NCBI RefSeq assembly: GCF_900103215.1
Contig: NZ_FNGV01000001.1
Span: forward strand, 62,001-126,000
Source: Kriegella aquimaris
Lineage (GTDB): Bacteria; Bacteroidota; Bacteroidia; Flavobacteriales; Flavobacteriaceae
DNA length: 64,000 nucleotides
Reading direction: 5' to 3'
Shown: piece after piece, positions 63,871-64,000 of the stretch
Numbering within the stretch: the first letter of the stretch is position 1
How the letters are laid out: each line of letters opens with the position of its first letter
Position numbers and translations under genes: made by a program
Notes under the pieces: generated by a model
Database searches by the model: none
What the model saw: only the letters and a program-made list of their open reading frames with translations
Told to the model about the DNA's origin: nothing

Positions 63871-64000
63871 ATGAGCGTTACCATCCATGAAAGTTGGTCA
63901 AAACAATTGCAAATGGAATTTGAACAACCTTATTTTAAAGAGGTACGGCGTTTTGTAAAGGCCGAGTACGATCATCATATTTGTTATCCGCCCGGAAGGG
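63871..64000 (+). CDS. ung: uracil-DNA glycosylase (partial, 5' end)
   Basis: The first 43 residues of family 1 uracil-DNA glycosylase, cut off by the window end. The visible part MSVTIHESWSKQLQMEFEQ, then PYFKEVRRFVKAEY and ICYPPGR, matches the conserved Ung N-terminus leading to the YPPG region of the uracil site. The enzyme removes uracil from DNA to start base-excision repair. The catalytic GQDPYH lies outside the window, so activity cannot be checked. It is divergent from the small exported-protein gene. Confidence 0.85.
   Translation, partial: MSVTIHESWSKQLQMEFEQPYFKEVRRFVKAEYDHHICYPPGR

Noticed and set aside
1-64000. rRNA, tRNA, prophage, integrase or insertion sequence
   Set aside because: None recognised on either strand when reading through the window; intergenic regions are short and genes are chromosomal-core-like.

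Overview
The window comes from a chromosome of the phylum Bacteroidetes, most likely a marine member of the Flavobacteriaceae (Maribacter/Zobellia/Arenibacter-like; this is inferred from protein style, not searched). Supporting signs are AT-rich intergenic DNA, the Bacteroidetes -7 promoter element (TAnnTTTG) before many genes, AT-rich leaders without Shine-Dalgarno sequences, lipoproteins with short lipoboxes, and families typical of this group. The last include fused E1 alpha/beta dehydrogenase, TPR-HTH membrane regulators, DUF4369/TlpA lipoproteins, the TIGR03915/TIGR03916 pair and MutS2 without a Smr domain. I see no rRNA, tRNA, CRISPR array, insertion sequence or prophage. The window is mostly ordinary core chromosome with a few accessory spots. 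Both ends cut genes: an M20 amidohydrolase on the left and uracil-DNA glycosylase on the right.

Layout. 0-8.5 kb: secreted M20 amidohydrolase with a DsrE-like protein, UvrD/PcrA helicase, a Crp-type regulator, a run of small soluble proteins (two VOC, DUF6958-like, SRPBCC), a membrane protein and a YciO/Sua5-family protein. 8.5-13.2 kb: large metzincin lipoprotein, OmpA-family lipoprotein, GT2 glycosyltransferase. 13.4-20 kb: stand-alone HsdR-N-like protein, holA, DoxX, a kinase-aminotransferase fusion, and a fused E1 2-oxoacid dehydrogenase. 20-27.3 kb: an M1-peptidase-like protein without its zinc motif, a LOG-family protein, uvrA, and a Tudor-like protein. 27.4-30.4 kb: a radical-SAM/TIGR03915 DNA-repair pair divergent from a LexA-like repressor, with a dense operator array between them. 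30.4-38.1 kb: GNAT, gamma-glutamyltransferase, AcpH-like, glmM, EEP phosphodiesterase, sterol-desaturase-like protein, LpxL-like acyltransferase and rhomboid protease. 38.2-50.4 kb: LVIVD lipoprotein, TlpA lipoprotein, small barrel protein, FAD/Fe-S dehydrogenase, LpxH-like phosphoesterase, aroC, DAACS transporter, tandem alpha/beta hydrolases and a DCC protein. 50.4-54.2 kb: a membrane-anchored TPR-HTH regulator divergent from a cholesterol-dependent-cytolysin-like lipoprotein. 54.3-64 kb: mutS2, a two-gene HpcH/SGNH-like cassette, DUF6340-like lipoprotein, a second TlpA protein, a class-C-type serine hydrolase, a small exported protein and ung.

Two places look most like self-contained systems. 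The first is 28.2-30.4 kb. A repressor with an S24 Ser/Lys dyad and an Ala-Gly cleavage bond faces a radical-SAM/DUF4130 repair operon across three near-identical GGAAATATTCC-type boxes plus a weaker fourth. This looks like a private SOS-type switch. The second is 50.4-54.2 kb. A pore-forming CDC-like protein without the canonical tryptophan-rich undecapeptide is transcribed away from a TPR-HTH regulator, and paired GTCCAT repeats at 11-bp spacing sit just upstream of its likely promoter. Other notable items are a perfect 54-bp palindrome between convergent genes, a palindrome made of two back-to-back -7 elements, and the M1-like pseudo-peptidase. DNA repair or replication genes are scattered throughout (uvrD, holA, uvrA, TIGR03915/3916, mutS2, ung).
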